16,094 nucleotides of DNA, from positions 1 to 16,094 of the forward strand of contig JAFBAM010000107.1 in assembly GCA_019247755.1 (NCBI GenBank), given 5' to 3'. The notes under the pieces are model-generated. The model was given only the letters and a program-made list of their open reading frames with translations, had not been told where the DNA came from and searched no databases. Both the position numbers and the translations under genes were made by a program. Within the stretch, counting starts at the first letter, position 1; each line of letters starts with the position of its first letter. Below, one piece after another: positions 1 through 7,615 of this stretch. Source of the stretch: Sphingomonas sp. GTDB lineage: Bacteria; Pseudomonadota; Alphaproteobacteria; Sphingomonadales; Sphingomonadaceae.

Positions 1-60
1 AGCATCATTTTGTCGCCGCAAAATGACTATTTGAAGGAATTTACTGGACGCTCGAAGTGA
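1..60 (+). CDS. hflC: C-terminal end of an HflC-like SPFH/band 7 protein (partial)
   Basis: The first 60 bases form an open frame from the window edge that ends in TGA at 58-60 and reads SIILSPQNDYLKEFTGRSK. The hydrophobic-SP-x-x-D/E-aromatic pattern resembles the C-terminus of HflC proteins, where a short segment such as VLSPDSDFFRY closes the chain. HflC forms a membrane complex with HflK that controls the FtsH protease. In many alphaproteobacteria hflK-hflC is followed directly by a degP/Do protease gene, which is what follows here. Only 19 residues are visible, so the call rests on this short match plus gene order. Another protein with a similar tail cannot be excluded. Confidence 0.55.
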   Translation, partial: SIILSPQNDYLKEFTGRSK

Positions 61-138
61 ACTTGTGACGTTCAAATGTCGTTCATCCCACAGGGCGATT
101 ACCGCCCCTTGCGTCCCACCCCAATTGATGGAGTATCG

Positions 139-1716
139 ATGAGGTCGAAGGAGTCCGGAAAAGTGCGCTACGCCTATGGGGTCACGATGGCCCTGCTGCT
201 CGGTGGAACGGCGTTTTCCCTCGCCACTGGACAGGCCGGTGCCCAGGTTCCGCAGAACGCGCCCGGCACGTCCTCGCTCGCGCCGCGCCCCGGCGCACCG
301 ATGTCGTTCGCCGACCTCGTCGCCAAGCTTCAGCCGGCGGTCGTCAACATCTCGACCAAGCAGCGCGTCCCGGTCCGCCAGCAACAGGACCCGCTCGAGC
401 AATTCTTCCGGCAATTTGACCCGAGCCAGGGCGGCGGCCAAGGCAGCAACGATAATGGCGGGAGCGGAAGCAGCGGCGGCCAGGGCCGCACGCGGGAGGC
501 GGGTTCGCTCGGCTCAGGCTTCATCATTTCGCCCGATGGCTACATCGTCACCAACAACCACCTGATCGCGGGACTAACGGGGTCGGGTACCGTCGATACC
601 GTGACCGTCACGACGACTGACCGGAAAGAATATCCGGCTCGCATCGTCGGGCGTGACGACACGTCGGACCTTGCGTTGCTTAAGATCGAGGCGCGCGGCC
701 TGCCGTTTGTCCGCTGGGGTGACAGCACCAAGGCTCGGGTCGGAGACTGGGTGATCGCGATCGGCGACCCTTACGGCGTCGGCAGCACCGTTACCGCCGG
801 CATCATTTCGGCCTTGCATCGCTCCATCACGAATACTGGCGCGTACGATCGCTACATTCAGACCGACGCCGCCATCAACATGGGCAACAGCGGCGGCCCG
901 ATGTTCGACCTCGAAGGCAATGTCATCGGCATTAACTCGGCGCTGATCTCGCCGACGGGCGCATCCGTGGGCATCGGCCTCGCAATCCCTGCGGAACTCG
1001 CCAAGCCGGTGATCGATTCGCTGATGAAGGGCCAGCGCCCGCAGCGCGGCTATCTCGGCGTCGGCTTGCAGGCGCTCGACGAAGATCTGGCGCCGACTCT
1101 TGGCCTGCCGAAGGACAGCGGCGAGATCGTCCGGACCGTTGTCCCGAACGGCCCCGGCGCTCGCGGCGGCCTAGTCCAGGGCGACGTCATCGTGAAGGTC
1201 AACGGCCAACAGGTCACTCCGGATCAGACGGTATCCTACCTCATTGCCAACACGCCGGTCGGCTCGCGCGTCCCGCTGGAAATCATTCGCGGCGGCAAGC
1301 GCGCGACGGTGACAGTGCAGGTCGGCGAGCGACCAACCGAGGAAGCGCTCGCGAAGATCTCGGGCGGCGGCGCTGGCGATCAGGGCGACAGTAGCACTTC
1401 GCCGACGACGCCTCAGCGGACGCTCGGCCTGTCGCTGACCACGCTGACTCCCGACCTCGCCCGAGCGGCCAATCTGCCCTCCACCGTGCGCGGCGTCATC
1501 ATCACCGCGGTCGATCCGAACGCCAACGCTGCCGAGCAGGGCCTCCAGCGTGGCGACCTGATCATGTCGGTGAACAACCAACCGGTAAGCAACCCCGCGC
1601 AGGTTATCGCGGCGGTCGACACTGCCCGACGTGCGGGCCGGTCGAGTGTTCTGCTGCTCGTCAAGCGCGGCAATTCGACCGAGGCATTCGTCGCGATCGA
1701 CATCTCCGGTAAGTAG
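139..1716 (+). CDS. degP: Do/HtrA family periplasmic serine endopeptidase (DegP/MucD-like)
   Basis: This is a periplasmic quality-control protease and chaperone of family S1C. Residues are numbered from the furthest upstream ATG at 76. A hydrophobic export signal covers about 36-56, ending in a QAGAQ-type cleavage region. The trypsin-like domain has His162 in TNNH, Asp198 in TSDLALL and Ser272 in GNSGGP, so the catalytic triad is complete. A Gly/Ser/Gln-rich loop lies at about 119-138. Two PDZ domains follow at about 325-418 and 447-534, the usual Do architecture. The start is uncertain: ATG 139 has TGGAG 5 nt upstream; GTG 163 has AAGGAG at 148-153 with 9-nt spacing and leaves a compact signal peptide; ATG 76 has no clear ribosome binding site. 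It sits 3' of the HflC-like end, consistent with an hflKC-degP cluster. Confidence 0.95.
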   Translation: MRSKESGKVRYAYGVTMALLLGGTAFSLATGQAGAQVPQNAPGTSSLAPRPGAPMSFADLVAKLQPAVVNISTKQRVPVRQQQDPLEQFFRQFDPSQGGGQGSNDNGGSGSSGGQGRTREAGSLGSGFIISPDGYIVTNNHLIAGLTGSGTVDTVTVTTTDRKEYPARIVGRDDTSDLALLKIEARGLPFVRWGDSTKARVGDWVIAIGDPYGVGSTVTAGIISALHRSITNTGAYDRYIQTDAAINMGNSGGPMFDLEGNVIGINSALISPTGASVGIGLAIPAELAKPVIDSLMKGQRPQRGYLGVGLQALDEDLAPTLGLPKDSGEIVRTVVPNGPGARGGLVQGDVIVKVNGQQVTPDQTVSYLIANTPVGSRVPLEIIRGGKRATVTVQVGERPTEEALAKISGGGAGDQGDSSTSPTTPQRTLGLSLTTLTPDLARAANLPSTVRGVIITAVDPNANAAEQGLQRGDLIMSVNNQPVSNPAQVIAAVDTARRAGRSSVLLLVKRGNSTEAFVAIDISGK

Positions 1717-1726
1717 CTAGCCGCAC

Positions 1727-1793
1727 CTCACCCTTTCCGCCCGGGCCCTTGCGCAGGCAATGCGGCTGCGCGAAGGACCGGGCCGGAGGTGAG
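1727..1793 (+). repeat. Long imperfect inverted repeat between the protease gene and the next gene
   Basis: The region folds as a nested hairpin. CTCACC (1727-1732) faces GGTGAG (1788-1793), TCC (1736-1738) faces GGA (1785-1787), GCCCGG (1739-1744) faces CCGGGC (1778-1783), CCTT (1747-1750) faces AAGG (1773-1776), and GCGCAG (1751-1756) faces CTGCGC (1766-1771). The loop is 9 nt and there are a few bulges. There is no T-run after it, so it does not look like an intrinsic terminator. The 3' arm contains the ribosome binding site of the following gene (GGAGG, 1785-1789). It may be a dispersed palindromic intergenic repeat, a translational control element, or an mRNA-stabilising structure at the protease 3' end. 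Confidence 0.7.
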
Positions 1794-1796
1794 CCG

Positions 1797-2402
1797 ATGG
1801 CTGCTGTTCTTGCTCTGCTGCTTGCGCCGGCGGTGTCGGTCGCGGGCCTCTACCAATCGCAGCAGATGGAGGTCGGCGCCGCGCTCGAACTCCAGACGAA
1901 TGGCCATTTCCGCTACCAGCTCGATTATGGCGCGGTTTCGGAGCATGCCGAGGGCGACTGGACCTTCGACGGCAAGTCGGTCCTCCTGACAACCAAGCCG
2001 GCGCCCAGGCAGCCGTCGCTAGAACTTGTTCGAGACGATCCGGCGCCGCTCGGCCAGATATCGATGACACTTGAGCCGCCCGGTTTCGGCCAGGGATACC
2101 GACTGGACGCCATCGCCACAGACACGGCTGGCCAAACGGGACGCGTAACCACCGATGATCAAGGCTTCGTCGAAGCTGGTAGCCACAAGCTCTCCGAGAT
2201 CGACCCACTGATTCCCGTGTACGATACCGTTGCGGGCCATATCCCGCTCAGCCAAGACCGTGGACACAAGCTGCTCCTGCGCTTCCATGCCAACGACCTC
2301 GGGACCGCGGCGTTCGAGGCCGAAAAGCTGGCCTTGACGGAGCGCGGGCTTGTCCTGAATCGTTACGAGAGCGAGATTCGCTTTATCCGCGTGCGGCCCT
2401 AA
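1797..2402 (+). CDS. Exported protein of unknown function
   Basis: I do not recognise this 201-residue protein. ATG 1797 was chosen because GGAGG lies at 1785-1789 with 7-nt spacing and because it places a short hydrophobic segment (AAVLALLLAPAVSVAG) at the N-terminus, which looks like a signal peptide or membrane anchor. An in-frame TTG at 1749 is a less likely start. After the signal the chain reads GLYQSQQMEVGAALEL, followed by alternating hydrophobic/polar stretches (HFRYQLDYGAV, GDWTFDGKSVLL) that suggest a beta-sheet-rich periplasmic domain. No cysteines or catalytic motif are evident. It lies 80 nt after the protease gene, behind a strong inverted repeat, and 24 nt before the NTF2-like gene, so it probably belongs to the same transcript as the latter. 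Confidence 0.8.
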   Translation: MAAVLALLLAPAVSVAGLYQSQQMEVGAALELQTNGHFRYQLDYGAVSEHAEGDWTFDGKSVLLTTKPAPRQPSLELVRDDPAPLGQISMTLEPPGFGQGYRLDAIATDTAGQTGRVTTDDQGFVEAGSHKLSEIDPLIPVYDTVAGHIPLSQDRGHKLLLRFHANDLGTAAFEAEKLALTERGLVLNRYESEIRFIRVRP

Positions 2403-2426
2403 GAAGAGGCGGGGAGTTAGACGTTA

Positions 2427-2831
2427 GTGGCGGATACGGATTGTCAGTTGATTGAGGGGCTTGAGCGCGAATGGCGCGATGCCCTGTGCAGCAAGGACAT
2501 GGAGCGGCTGCACTCGCTTGTTCACAAGGATTTCGTTCTTATCGGGACGCGCTCGACCGGTCCCTTCATGATGACTCGCGACGAATGGCTCGATGCCATC
2601 CAGCGGCGTGAGGTCGACGCGATCGATGTCGAGGTCGAGGATGCGACGGTCGCGAAAGACGTGCTGATCGGCACTGTGCACGCTCGCTGGCGGCTCAAAT
2701 ATCTGGGCCGGATCATCGAGGATTGCGTCGTTTTGACCGACGTATGGGTAAAGGACGACGGCCGCTGGCAGGCGATCCGCCGCCACTCGACGCCTGCGCC
2801 GCCGGGCGCCTGCAAGCTAAGTGGAGAATAG
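2427..2831 (+). CDS. SnoaL/NTF2-like (DUF4440-type) small protein
   Basis: The protein has 134 residues and the pattern of the NTF2-like/DUF4440 fold. It starts with an N-terminal helix (LIEGLEREWRDALCSKDMERL), then HSLVHKDFVLIGTRSTG, a helix with the DEW motif (TRDEWLDAI), and a strand-rich C-terminal half ending in a typical TDVWVKDDGRWQAIRRHST segment. Members of this family are cytoplasmic, often dimeric, and include enzymes and ligand-binding proteins, so no reaction can be assigned. The start is GTG 2427, with GGGGAG at 2411-2416. The stop TAG (2829-2831) lies 1 nt before the ATG of the transporter gene, which indicates co-transcription and probably translational coupling. Confidence 0.8.
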   Translation: MADTDCQLIEGLEREWRDALCSKDMERLHSLVHKDFVLIGTRSTGPFMMTRDEWLDAIQRREVDAIDVEVEDATVAKDVLIGTVHARWRLKYLGRIIEDCVVLTDVWVKDDGRWQAIRRHSTPAPPGACKLSGE

Positions 2832-2832
2832 A

Positions 2833-4887
2833 ATGGCAACTCGGGACGGAGCTTCGGGCAGCTTGCGAGCGAGCGAGGAGATCAAGGAGCTGACGATCCG
2901 GGGAATCATCCTCGGCGCGCTCATCACCGTCATTTTCACCGCCGCCAATGTCTATCTCGGCCTCAAAATCGGAATCACCTTCGCGACCTCGATCCCGGCG
3001 GCGGTCATCTCCATGGCCGTGCTGAAGGCGTTCCGCGATTCGACCATCCAGGAAAACAATATCGTCCAGACCATCGCCTCGGCGGCGGGGACTTTGTCCG
3101 CGATCATCTTCGTGCTTCCCGGCCTGATCATGGTCGGGTGGTGGACCGGCTTTCCATACTGGCTGTCGGTGGCCGTCATCGGGATCGGCGGCATTCTGGG
3201 CGTCATGTACTCCGTGCCGCTCCGGCGCGCTCTAGTGACGGGAACGGACCTTCCGTATCCCGAAGGCGTGGCAGCTGCAGAGGTGTTGAAGGTCGGCTCA
3301 GGCGTAGGCGGCGCGGAAGAGAATCGTCGCGGGCTGATCCTCATCGGTGGCTCCACGATGGTATCTGCCTTGTTTTTCATCGTCGCCAAGACGCGGCTGC
3401 TCACCGACACGGCCAAGCAGATATTTCGCGTGGGGACGGGTGGGTCGCAAATATCGGCCAGCCTCTCGATGGCACTGATTGGCGTCGGTCACCTGGTCGG
3501 TGTGGCTGTCGGCGCCGCGATGGTTGTCGGCATGCTGATCACGTGGGTCTTCATCGTCCCCCATTGGACCCAAGACGCGGCGTTCGCAGCGCAGTTCGGC
3601 GGTGATCTCGAAAAGCTGATCACCGGCGCATTCAAGCAAAAGGCGCGAATGGTGGGTGCCGGCACCATTGGTGTGGCCGCCATCTGGACGCTCCTAAAAA
3701 TCATCGGGCCGATCATCGGCGGCATTCGTGCTGCGCTCCTCGCCAACCGCGAGCGCAAGGCCGGCCGAGGCGCTGATTTGCCCCTGACGGAACGCGACAT
3801 CCCGATCGGCATCGTCACGGCGACGATACTCCTTTCGATGATCCCGATCGGCTTGCTGCTCTATGCTTTCGGCAATGTGGCGCCAATTGCCGCCGAGCCC
3901 GGCGTTACGATCGTCCTAAGCATCATTTATACGCTGATCGCGGGTGTCGTGATCGCCGCGGTGTGCGGTTACATGGCCGGCTTGATCGGCGCGTCGAACA
4001 GCCCGATTTCGGGCGTCGGCATCCTTTCGGTCCTAGGCATTTCGCTGATCCTGGTCGCAATTTACGGCAAGGTCGGCGGTGACGAGACGAAGGCGCTGGT
4101 CGCGTTCGCGCTATTCGTAACAGCGATCATCTTCGGCGTCGCGACCATCTCCAACAACAATTTGCAGGACCTGAAGACCGGCCAATTGGTCGAGGCGACC
4201 CCATGGCGACAACAGGTTGCTCTAGTCCTGGGCGTCGTGTTTGGCGCCCTGGTTATCCCGCCGATTCTCGACCTCCTCAACACCGCTTTCACTTTTGAAG
4301 GTGCACCGGGGGCCAAGGCGACCGCGCTCGCGGCACCCCAGGCGGCAATCATTTCGACCATCGCGCAGGGCGTGCTGGGCGGCAGCCTCGACTGGAGCCT
4401 GATTCGCGAGGGCGCGATCATCGGCGTCGTTGCGGTTGTCGTCGACGAAGTGCTGAAGCGCAGCTCGAACAAGCGGATGCACCTGCCACCGCTGGCGATC
4501 GGCATGGGCATCTACCTGCCGCTTGAGGCGGACTTATTGATTCCGCTCGGGGCGGTGCTTGGCTGGTTCTACAATCGCTGGGCGTTCAGCTCTCGTAACC
4601 CGGCATTCGCGGAGCGCATGGGCGTTCTGATGGCCACTGGCCTCATCGTTGGCGAAAGCCTGATGGGCGTTGTTTACGCCTTCGCCGTCGCCGGCGCAGA
4701 AAAGGCAGGATCGGCCGACAGTGCGAACGTGTTGGCGCTGGTGCCGGAATATTCATCGGTGATGGCCGTCAGCATCGTCGTGTTCGCAGTGGCGATCGCA
4801 GCCCTGTATTTCTGGGCCAAGGGCCGTGCGTCGGTAGCGCCCGTCCCGGGCGACGATGCGATCGTCCAAGAGGCGACCTACCGCTAG
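2833..4887 (+). CDS. OPT family oligopeptide transporter
   Basis: This inner-membrane transporter has 684 residues and resembles the bacterial OPT branch, which is predicted to import small peptides, or metal-chelate ligands in some relatives. Visible family segments (from ATG 2833) are NVYLGLKIGITFATSIPAA at about 39-57, NNIVQTIASAAGTL at about 75-88, and GTDLPYPEGVAAAEVLK at about 137-153. Around a dozen or more hydrophobic segments run through the whole length. A hydrophilic cytoplasmic stretch near the middle (NRERKAGRGADLPLTERDIP) separates two halves. ATG 2833 is preferred over in-frame GTG 2821 because GGAG at 2823-2826 is placed 6 nt before it. The stop codon overlaps the stop of the convergent reductase gene in the palindrome CTAG. 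The substrate cannot be inferred from this window. Confidence 0.93.
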   Translation: MATRDGASGSLRASEEIKELTIRGIILGALITVIFTAANVYLGLKIGITFATSIPAAVISMAVLKAFRDSTIQENNIVQTIASAAGTLSAIIFVLPGLIMVGWWTGFPYWLSVAVIGIGGILGVMYSVPLRRALVTGTDLPYPEGVAAAEVLKVGSGVGGAEENRRGLILIGGSTMVSALFFIVAKTRLLTDTAKQIFRVGTGGSQISASLSMALIGVGHLVGVAVGAAMVVGMLITWVFIVPHWTQDAAFAAQFGGDLEKLITGAFKQKARMVGAGTIGVAAIWTLLKIIGPIIGGIRAALLANRERKAGRGADLPLTERDIPIGIVTATILLSMIPIGLLLYAFGNVAPIAAEPGVTIVLSIIYTLIAGVVIAAVCGYMAGLIGASNSPISGVGILSVLGISLILVAIYGKVGGDETKALVAFALFVTAIIFGVATISNNNLQDLKTGQLVEATPWRQQVALVLGVVFGALVIPPILDLLNTAFTFEGAPGAKATALAAPQAAIISTIAQGVLGGSLDWSLIREGAIIGVVAVVVDEVLKRSSNKRMHLPPLAIGMGIYLPLEADLLIPLGAVLGWFYNRWAFSSRNPAFAERMGVLMATGLIVGESLMGVVYAFAVAGAEKAGSADSANVLALVPEYSSVMAVSIVVFAVAIAALYFWAKGRASVAPVPGDDAIVQEATYR

Positions 4888-5900
4888 TTGTTCAAAACGG
4901 CCTTCCGAAGGGCGGCAGGCGCGAGGGGCTCAGCCCCGGCCTCCGCCTTGTGAACCAGCTCGACAATCGCGCTGTTGATTGGAGCGGTGCGCTGAAGGCG
5001 TTCGGCCAGCCGCACGAGCTCGCCGTTCAAATAATCGATTTCGGTCTTGCGTCCGGCCGCCAGGTCGTCAGCCATGGAAGAGCGCGCCTTGGCGTCGATC
5101 TTCCACTTCTTAAGGAAGACATTGTTGAAGAGCCAGTCAGGCGAGTTGATGATCCTCGGCAGCGCTGTAGGCGAAATGGGTCCGACCGTTGCCGGCTCGA
5201 TGTCGGCCCGTTTGAGCAGGTCGAGGCCCTCGACCATCGAAGCGGCAACGACGCGGCGGTAATCGCGGCTCCGCAATTCATCGAGCAGCGTACGGCCGGA
5301 TAGCGCGTTCACGGCATTGTTGAGATTGATCAGCAGCTTGCCCCAGGCGACGGCAAGCATGTCGTCGCGGAGCCTTAGTTCGGCCGGGCCGTCGCCGACT
5401 GCCTCCGCCAGCCGCCGCGCGGTGGCGCGCCGCTCCGAATAGAGTTCGCCCGCGACCCCTTTGTGAAACCGCCCCTCGCCCAGATAGGCGACATTGTAGG
5501 GGACCATTCCGCGTCCCACCTCGAAGCGTCCGCCGAGCCCCTGCTCGAGAGCGTCGACGTTGCTGACGCCGTTCTGGAAGCTGATCACTGTCGCCCCGGG
5601 CGTGCCGTGCTCGGCAATTTGAGCGGCCGCGTCGGCCGTGTCTCCACTCTTCACGCAGAGCGCGATCAGCTGGGCATCCTCCAGCCCTTCGGGCCCACAG
5701 CGGTAATCGACTTCGCCGGGAGGAAGGTGCGCCTGCCATCCGCTGTAATCAGTCAGCGTCAAGCCGTGCTCATCCACGTCTCTCGAAAGTTTCGGCCTGC
5801 CGATGAATGTGACCGGCACGCCGGCCGCGGCCCAGGCGCCGCCGATGAAGCAGCCGACTGAGCCCGCTCCCAATATTGCAACTTTCGGCCCCCCGGCCAT
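4884..5900 (-). CDS. 2-dehydropantoate 2-reductase family protein (PanE/ApbA-like)
   Basis: This 338-residue protein is a predicted cytosolic NADPH-dependent reductase. The ketopantoate reductase of pantothenate and CoA synthesis is the family archetype. An N-terminal Rossmann motif GAGSVG (11-16) is followed by SFQNGVSN (107-114), close to the LQNG element of PanE. Lys188 in WGKLLINLNNAVNAL fits the conserved catalytic lysine. Glu287 in KTEIDYLNGELV with Asn292 fits the C-terminal active-site element. It is about 35 residues longer than E. coli PanE, so a paralogue acting on another 2-keto acid is possible and I withhold a gene symbol. Its ATG lies 3 nt after the queF stop, so the two are almost certainly one operon. 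Confidence 0.85.
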   Translation of the reverse strand: MAGGPKVAILGAGSVGCFIGGAWAAAGVPVTFIGRPKLSRDVDEHGLTLTDYSGWQAHLPPGEVDYRCGPEGLEDAQLIALCVKSGDTADAAAQIAEHGTPGATVISFQNGVSNVDALEQGLGGRFEVGRGMVPYNVAYLGEGRFHKGVAGELYSERRATARRLAEAVGDGPAELRLRDDMLAVAWGKLLINLNNAVNALSGRTLLDELRSRDYRRVVAASMVEGLDLLKRADIEPATVGPISPTALPRIINSPDWLFNNVFLKKWKIDAKARSSMADDLAAGRKTEIDYLNGELVRLAERLQRTAPINSAIVELVHKAEAGAEPLAPAALRKAVLNN

Positions 5901-5903
5901 CGC

Positions 5904-6350
5904 CTATCCCCTGCCGCGATATGGCTGCACGCCCTGGTCGGGAAGCCACAGGCCTTCGGGCGGCGCACTCGTTTGCCAGAAGACATCGATCGGCATGCCA
6001 CCGCGCGGATACCAGTACCCGCCGATGCGCAGCCATTTGGGTTGCATCTCTTTCGTGAGCCGCTGGCCAATGCCGACCGTCACGTCCTCATGAAAGCCGC
6101 AATGGTTGCGGAACGAGCCAAGGAACAGTTTTAGGCTCTTGCTCTCGACGATCGTCTGCGCCGGCGCGTAGTCGATCACCAGGTGCGCGAAGTCAGGCTG
6201 GCCGGTCACCGGGCAGAGCGAGGTGAACTCGGCTGCCGTGAAGCGAACGAGATAGAGCGCGTCGCCGCGCGGGTTCGGCACATAGTCGAGAGTCGCTTCG
6301 TCCGGCGAAGCGGGCAGCGCCGCCGGCTTCCCGAGGTGCGTCGTCTCCAT
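5904..6350 (-). CDS. queF: NADPH-dependent 7-cyano-7-deazaguanine reductase (type I QueF)
   Basis: QueF reduces the nitrile preQ0 to the amine preQ1 in queuosine biosynthesis, using two NADPH, in the cytosol. At 148 residues this is the short unimodular (YkvM-like) form. Cys46 in FTSLCPVTGQPDFA is the expected nucleophile that forms the thioimide with preQ0, and Asp53 is the partner acid. The family motif ESKSLKLFLGSFRNH (69-83) and the following GFHE (85-88) are intact. The gene starts 46 nt from the divergent sulfurtransferase gene and leads an apparent two-gene operon with the PanE-like reductase. No preQ1 riboswitch is evident in the short upstream gap. Confidence 0.96.
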   Translation of the reverse strand: METTHLGKPAALPASPDEATLDYVPNPRGDALYLVRFTAAEFTSLCPVTGQPDFAHLVIDYAPAQTIVESKSLKLFLGSFRNHCGFHEDVTVGIGQRLTKEMQPKWLRIGGYWYPRGGMPIDVFWQTSAPPEGLWLPDQGVQPYRGRG

Positions 6351-6396
6351 GGGCGGCCCCTAGCAGCAGTCGCAGGGCGCGCCTATCCTGAGCGCC

Positions 6397-7227
6397 ATGG
6401 ACTCACTCGTATCGACCGACTGGCTCGCTCAGCACCTCGGTGAGGAAGATCTCGTTGTCGTGGACTGCAGCTGGTTCATGCCTTCGATGAGCCGCAGCGG
6501 CCGCGACGAATATCTCGCCTCCCACATTCCCGGCGCGCGATTCCTCGACATCGACGAAGTCGCCGACAAGACGAACCCGGCCCCGCACTCTCTGCCGAGC
6601 GTCGCGGCCTTCGGCGAAGCAATGACAAAGCTCGGCGTCGGCACCGAGGATCGCATCGTCGTCTACGACAATTCACCCACGCGCACTGCCGCACGAGGAT
6701 GGTTCATGTTTCGCCACTTCGGTGCGGACCAAGTGGCGATCCTCGACGGAGGTTTCCAGCGATGGCTGGCTGAGGGCCGACCGACGGAGAGTGGCGAGCC
6801 ATCACTGCGCAGTGTCCGCTTCGATGCGATCGAACGCAACGAGGTGGTGACCAAAGAGCAATTGCTCGCCGGCACCGGCCTGCCGTGGGCGGACGCCCGG
6901 GGAAAAGGCCGGTTCGAGGGTAGCGAGCCGGACCCGCGGCAGGGAGTAGCCCCGGGTCACGCCCCGGGCGCGAGGAACGTGCCGTTCGGTTCGCTCTACC
7001 GGGACGACGGACGGTTCAAGCCTCTCCACGAGATCAGGAGCATGTTTGACGAAGCGGGGATCGATCCATCACAGCCGTTCGTCGCCAGCTGCGGATCGGG
7101 CGTCACCGCCAACAGCCTGATCTTTGCCGCGCACCTGCTCGGCAACGACGAGACCAAACTTTACGACGGAAGCTGGAGTGAGTGGGGCGCCGACCCGGCG
7201 ACCCCGAAGGTGGTGGGGCCGGCCTAG
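6397..7227 (+). CDS. sseA: 3-mercaptopyruvate sulfurtransferase (two-domain rhodanese)
   Basis: The 276-residue protein has two rhodanese domains: an inactive N-terminal one (about 5-128, with SHIPGARFLDIDEVAD and ILDGGFQRW) and a catalytic C-terminal one (about 150-268). The active-site loop CGSGVTA (232-238) carries Cys232. This CG[S/G]GV[T/S]A form is typical of mercaptopyruvate sulfurtransferases rather than thiosulfate-specific rhodaneses. Other marks are WADARGKGRFEG and the EPDPR-GHAPGARNVPF region. Such enzymes transfer sulfur from 3-mercaptopyruvate to thiols or cyanide. Substrate preference is inferred from the loop only. The gene starts at ATG 6397, divergent from queF, and its TAG overlaps the stop of the convergent gene in a CTAG palindrome. 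Confidence 0.95.
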   Translation: MDSLVSTDWLAQHLGEEDLVVVDCSWFMPSMSRSGRDEYLASHIPGARFLDIDEVADKTNPAPHSLPSVAAFGEAMTKLGVGTEDRIVVYDNSPTRTAARGWFMFRHFGADQVAILDGGFQRWLAEGRPTESGEPSLRSVRFDAIERNEVVTKEQLLAGTGLPWADARGKGRFEGSEPDPRQGVAPGHAPGARNVPFGSLYRDDGRFKPLHEIRSMFDEAGIDPSQPFVASCGSGVTANSLIFAAHLLGNDETKLYDGSWSEWGADPATPKVVGPA

Positions 7228-7580
7228 GCCAGGACAATCCCGGCGATCTCGCGGAGCTCGCTGCGGATCTGGTCGACCAGAGTACGGCTCGCCTCGCGGT
7301 GCGGCTCGCGGCCCTCGTTGCGCTCACCGAGCAGGGCTTCGATGCCGGCTGCCGCAGTCGCCACCAGCCGCTCGGACTGACGATCGAAGTGACGCTGCTT
7401 GGCGTCGCTCGCATTTGGCCAGGCCGCGGCGATATTCCCGTCGAGGTCGTCGAGCGGGCCTTCGGCAAAGCCGCCGTCGACGAGCCGAAGCGCATGACGG
7501 ACGCTGGCCAGCCGCGAGACCGCTTCGGCATAGGCCTGCGGGCGCGGCTCAAGGTCGTATTGCGGGACGAGACTCAGCAT
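7224..7580 (-). CDS. Hypothetical protein, helical, last gene of the lspA cluster
   Basis: I do not recognise this 118-residue soluble protein. It is rich in Ala, Glu, Arg and Leu and looks almost wholly alpha-helical, with heptad-like stretches such as QAYAEAVSRLASVRHALRLV and the C-terminal QIRSELREIAGIVLA. There is no signal peptide, membrane segment or metal-binding motif. It starts 35 nt after the stop of the winged-helix regulator gene on the same strand and is probably its co-transcribed partner. The start (ATG 7580) has no strong ribosome binding site, so its position is less sure. Its stop overlaps that of the convergent sulfurtransferase gene. Confidence 0.7.
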   Translation of the reverse strand: MLSLVPQYDLEPRPQAYAEAVSRLASVRHALRLVDGGFAEGPLDDLDGNIAAAWPNASDAKQRHFDRQSERLVATAAAGIEALLGERNEGREPHREASRTLVDQIRSELREIAGIVLA

Positions 7581-7615
7581 CGGCCCGGACTAAGCCCGGC
7601 TGAGCTAACAAAAGT

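Noticed and set aside
6351..6396. preQ1 riboswitch or clear divergent promoters between queF and sseA
   Set aside because: The 46-nt gap has no preQ1 aptamer pattern, and I could not pick a convincing -35/-10 pair for either gene.
7581..7615. Minus-strand TTAGCTCAGCCGGGC resembles a tRNA D-arm
   Set aside because: No acceptor stem, anticodon arm or T-arm follows; the sequence runs into the start of the 118-aa gene.
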